From NCBI GenBank assembly GCA_946414025.1, contig CAMKMX010000001.1, positions 1 to 64,000 on the forward strand: a stretch of 64,000 nt of DNA. Reading direction: 5' to 3'. Origin of the DNA: an uncultured Fibrobacter sp. GTDB taxonomy: Bacteria > Fibrobacterota > Fibrobacteria > Fibrobacterales > Fibrobacteraceae. The notes beneath the pieces were generated by a model. It was not told the DNA's origin and searched no databases. It saw only the letters and a program-made list of their open reading frames with translations. This document shows, one piece after another, positions 62,295 through 64,000 of the stretch. A program made the position numbers and the translations under genes. How positions within the stretch are numbered: the stretch's first letter is position 1; every line of letters starts with the position of its first letter.

Positions 62295-63464
62295 TTAGAA
62301 AAACTGGGGCGGCCAACGGGGGTTCTTGGAGGACATGTCGATCTTGTAGAAGTCCTTCTCGAAACGTCCGTCGTCCAGACCGTACATCTGCATCACGTGG
62401 CGGGCAATCCACTTGCCGAGCTTCATCACGGTGAGCTTCTTGCGGAGGCGGCCCTGGCAGTCGCGGTTCATGATGTCGGGCAGAGTAGACGTGGTAAGGA
62501 TTTCGTCGATGGCCGGGCTGTTCAGCTTTTCGCGGGCCTCGGGGCTCGTGTGGAAGTGGGTCACGCCGAAGCACACGCGGTTCGGGTTGCCCTTCTTGAT
62601 GTGTTCGCAGCACTGCACGATCGTCGTACCGGTACGCACCATGTCGTCGAACACGATCACGTCCTTGCCCTCGATTTCTTCGATGCTGATGTCGGAAAGT
62701 TCCGGGTTGAAGGTCATGCTGATTTCACGTTCGCCGGTACGGACCTTGTCCATCACCACGCGCTTGCATTCGGGCAGGTCCAGGGCTTCGTAGACGGCGT
62801 TCATGAACGGGCGTGCGCCCTTGTCCGGGGAGACGATGACAAGATTATTGCCGTCCTTGCCGGTCTGAACAAAGTTGCTGTTCTTGATGTAGTGGGCGTA
62901 GACGTCCGTCGGGATGAGGTTATGGAAATTGTCCTTGCCGAAGATGTCGGCAAAAAGGTTCTGCACCTTCACGCTGTGGTTGTGTACCGTCACCACGGCA
63001 TCGACGCCGGACTTCTTCAGGAGCTCCGCATAGAGAAGGCTCGTGAAGGCCTGGCCGTCGAACTTCTTCAAGTCGATGTCCGGGCGGTCCTTTTCCAGTT
63101 CGCCTACGCGATGGGGGCCGCGGTCCTGGGCGCTGTAGAACAGGTCCGGTTCAACCAAGACAACCTGTTCGGCGCCGTTGTCCTTGGCGGCACGGGCCAG
63201 AATGCAGTTGCGCATGGCGTAGTCGTTACGGCTACGTTCATGGTTCGAGACCGAGCAAATCAAGACAATCTTGCCTTCCAGGCGACGGCCGATATGTTCC
63301 ATATCGTCCACGTCCAAGCCGTAGCGAGGGCAGAATTCGGAGTTTGCAAAGGTCTTCAGGGAGACCACGTCGGAAATATCTTCACGAAGACCGATGTACT
63401 GGGCCATGTCGATGGCAAAGGGGTCGTCGGTGAAGTTGCCGGTCACGATAAAACGATCAGACAT
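62295..63464 (-). CDS. prs: Ribose-phosphate diphosphokinase (PRPP synthetase)
   Basis: 389 residues from the ATG at 63464 (AAGG upstream; a frame to 63494 adds ten residues without a site). Makes PRPP from ribose 5-phosphate and ATP for nucleotide, His and Trp synthesis. VIVFDDMVRTGTTI is the PRPP-binding loop and VVTVHNHSVKVQNLF matches the ATP/ribose-site flexible loop region. About 70 residues longer than classical 315-residue enzymes, with a divergent N-terminus (VTGNFTDDPFAIDMAQYIGL), as in an alternative Prs subfamily. Confidence 0.88.
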   Translation of the reverse strand: MSDRFIVTGNFTDDPFAIDMAQYIGLREDISDVVSLKTFANSEFCPRYGLDVDDMEHIGRRLEGKIVLICSVSNHERSRNDYAMRNCILARAAKDNGAEQVVLVEPDLFYSAQDRGPHRVGELEKDRPDIDLKKFDGQAFTSLLYAELLKKSGVDAVVTVHNHSVKVQNLFADIFGKDNFHNLIPTDVYAHYIKNSNFVQTGKDGNNLVIVSPDKGARPFMNAVYEALDLPECKRVVMDKVRTGEREISMTFNPELSDISIEEIEGKDVIVFDDMVRTGTTIVQCCEHIKKGNPNRVCFGVTHFHTSPEAREKLNSPAIDEILTTSTLPDIMNRDCQGRLRKKLTVMKLGKWIARHVMQMYGLDDGRFEKDFYKIDMSSKNPRWPPQFF

Positions 63465-63517
63465 AATTACGCCTTGATGTTGGAGTTGATGCATTGGGTA
63501 GTGGAAATATAAAATTT

Positions 63518-64000
63518 TTAGAACCTTCTCACTACAAGGATTTCAAAAGCGGACACAAATTTCTCCTCGAGATGCTCGCCAAAGGCAATGAGGGAATACC
63601 CGCACTTGAGGACCACGTTCCACGACCATTTTTCGCCGATGTAGCCCAGGGCAGTTTTCATGTCGGCTTCGGGCAACAGCAGGTTCCCGTCGTCGGCGTA
63701 CTCGCGACCATAGGCCACGCCCACGACGCCCCAGAGATTCCAGAAATACCCGTTGCCGTAGACAAAGGTGTAGGTGTATCCCATGTCTCCCCAAAAGCTG
63801 GTAATATCCCGCTTGTTATCTTCGTAGCCCAGTACGCCGTCGTTGTCCTCGGCGTAATTGTGCTGCAGGCGCCCGCCGATAACCATGCTCCCCGCCGAAC
63901 TTTTCTGGCGACGGTCCAGAAAGTAGGCGCTCCTGGGGGCAAACCTGCCGTCTGCGGTAGCCATCCAGAGCATGGAAAAGTACATGTCGAACACCGTAAG
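63518..64000 (-). CDS. DUF4421-like outer-membrane beta-barrel protein, 3' part
   Basis: The frame enters from the right edge (no start seen; GTG at 63994 is just an internal codon) and ends at 63518. QKSSAGSMVIGGRLQHNY, TSFWGDMGYTYTFVYGNGYF and WNVVLKCGYSLIAFGEHL have alternating hydrophobic strands of a barrel and the K(K/S)SAGS motif of DUF4421. Ends with ILVVRRF, an aromatic terminal residue typical of outer-membrane barrels. Confidence 0.65.
   Translation of the reverse strand, partial: LTVFDMYFSMLWMATADGRFAPRSAYFLDRRQKSSAGSMVIGGRLQHNYAEDNDGVLGYEDNKRDITSFWGDMGYTYTFVYGNGYFWNLWGVVGVAYGREYADDGNLLLPEADMKTALGYIGEKWSWNVVLKCGYSLIAFGEHLEEKFVSAFEILVVRRF

Noticed and set aside
61723-62613. 296-residue lipoprotein frame extended upstream
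   Set aside because: The upstream part overlaps prs in another frame; a clear AAGGAGA and signal peptide place the start at 62229.

Overview
The window looks like chromosomal DNA of a Fibrobacter-type anaerobic fibre-degrading bacterium (inference). Supporting signs: secreted enzymes with long Ser-Ser-Ser linkers followed by a roughly 70-residue C-terminal tail (M6 protease at 29757, parallel beta-helix protein at 57316); a DcuA/B-type C4-dicarboxylate carrier that suits a succinate-producing fermenter; many small lipoproteins; and a recurrent TATATT -10 box, twice found 17 bp after a TTGACT or TTGACA -35 box. No rRNA, tRNA or CRISPR array was recognised.

Layout. 1-2115: a nuclease cassette. 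A YhcG/DUF1016 gene lies between two 158-nt direct repeats, each carrying a consensus promoter and a hairpin, with relics of a second DUF1016 gene and of an antitoxin-like gene beside it. 2116-7886 (minus): envelope genes (PASTA protein, TPR lipoprotein, LolB-like lipoprotein), then a Crp/Fnr regulator downstream of purA. 7887-9429: a helically phased array of GGGGCATATAA inverted repeats in front of a PDDEXK-like gene with a terminator-like leader. 9637-21664: hydrolase, Vat-type acetyltransferase, MoxR ATPase, Fic protein behind two operator-like palindromes, a collapsed SMR transporter gene, DcuA/B, acyltransferase, lipoproteins and a sigma-70 factor. 21918-27866 (plus): an apparent operon of methyltransferase, glycosyltransferase, LPG-synthase-like membrane protein, a UvrD helicase fused to a PlsC acyltransferase, and murI. 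27958-35584: a Fic protein with a degenerate active site, a secreted M6 protease, an oxidoreductase fused to a TolB-like propeller, and periplasmic redox proteins.

35726-53651 is a defence island. It contains a Xre-ImmA/IrrE plus PIN toxin-antitoxin pair with a third zinc-ribbon gene; an AAA ATPase/TOPRIM-like pair; a PDDEXK-like gene; a large type I restriction-modification operon (hsdM, GIY-YIG/DUF4357 gene, hsdS, hsdS half gene, small ORF, SDH_sah serine protease, hsdR, two DUF262 proteins); and a divergent AbiH gene. The hsdS region carries three kinds of slippage-prone repeat: a TAEL-coding 12-mer repeated three times in the central spacer, a G8 run between the two half-subunits, and ten AAGC tetranucleotides at the 3' end. 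Adding one AAGC unit, or losing two, would open the frame into a third recognition domain. This is the strongest candidate for an unusual system here.

54196-64000: GNAT acetyltransferase, a frameshifted ORF6N gene, a third Fic protein, the beta-helix protein, a stand-alone M41-like metalloprotease, a flavin reductase-like protein, NhaA, a lipoprotein, a PRPP synthetase and the 3' part of a DUF4421 gene. A recurring theme is palindromes inside or at the edges of genes: perfect hairpins are embedded in the DUF1016 and ORF6N reading frames, and a dispersed GATCCCCGC-loop-GCGGGGATGAC palindrome lies between genes, over a ribosome binding site and once inside a coding sequence.
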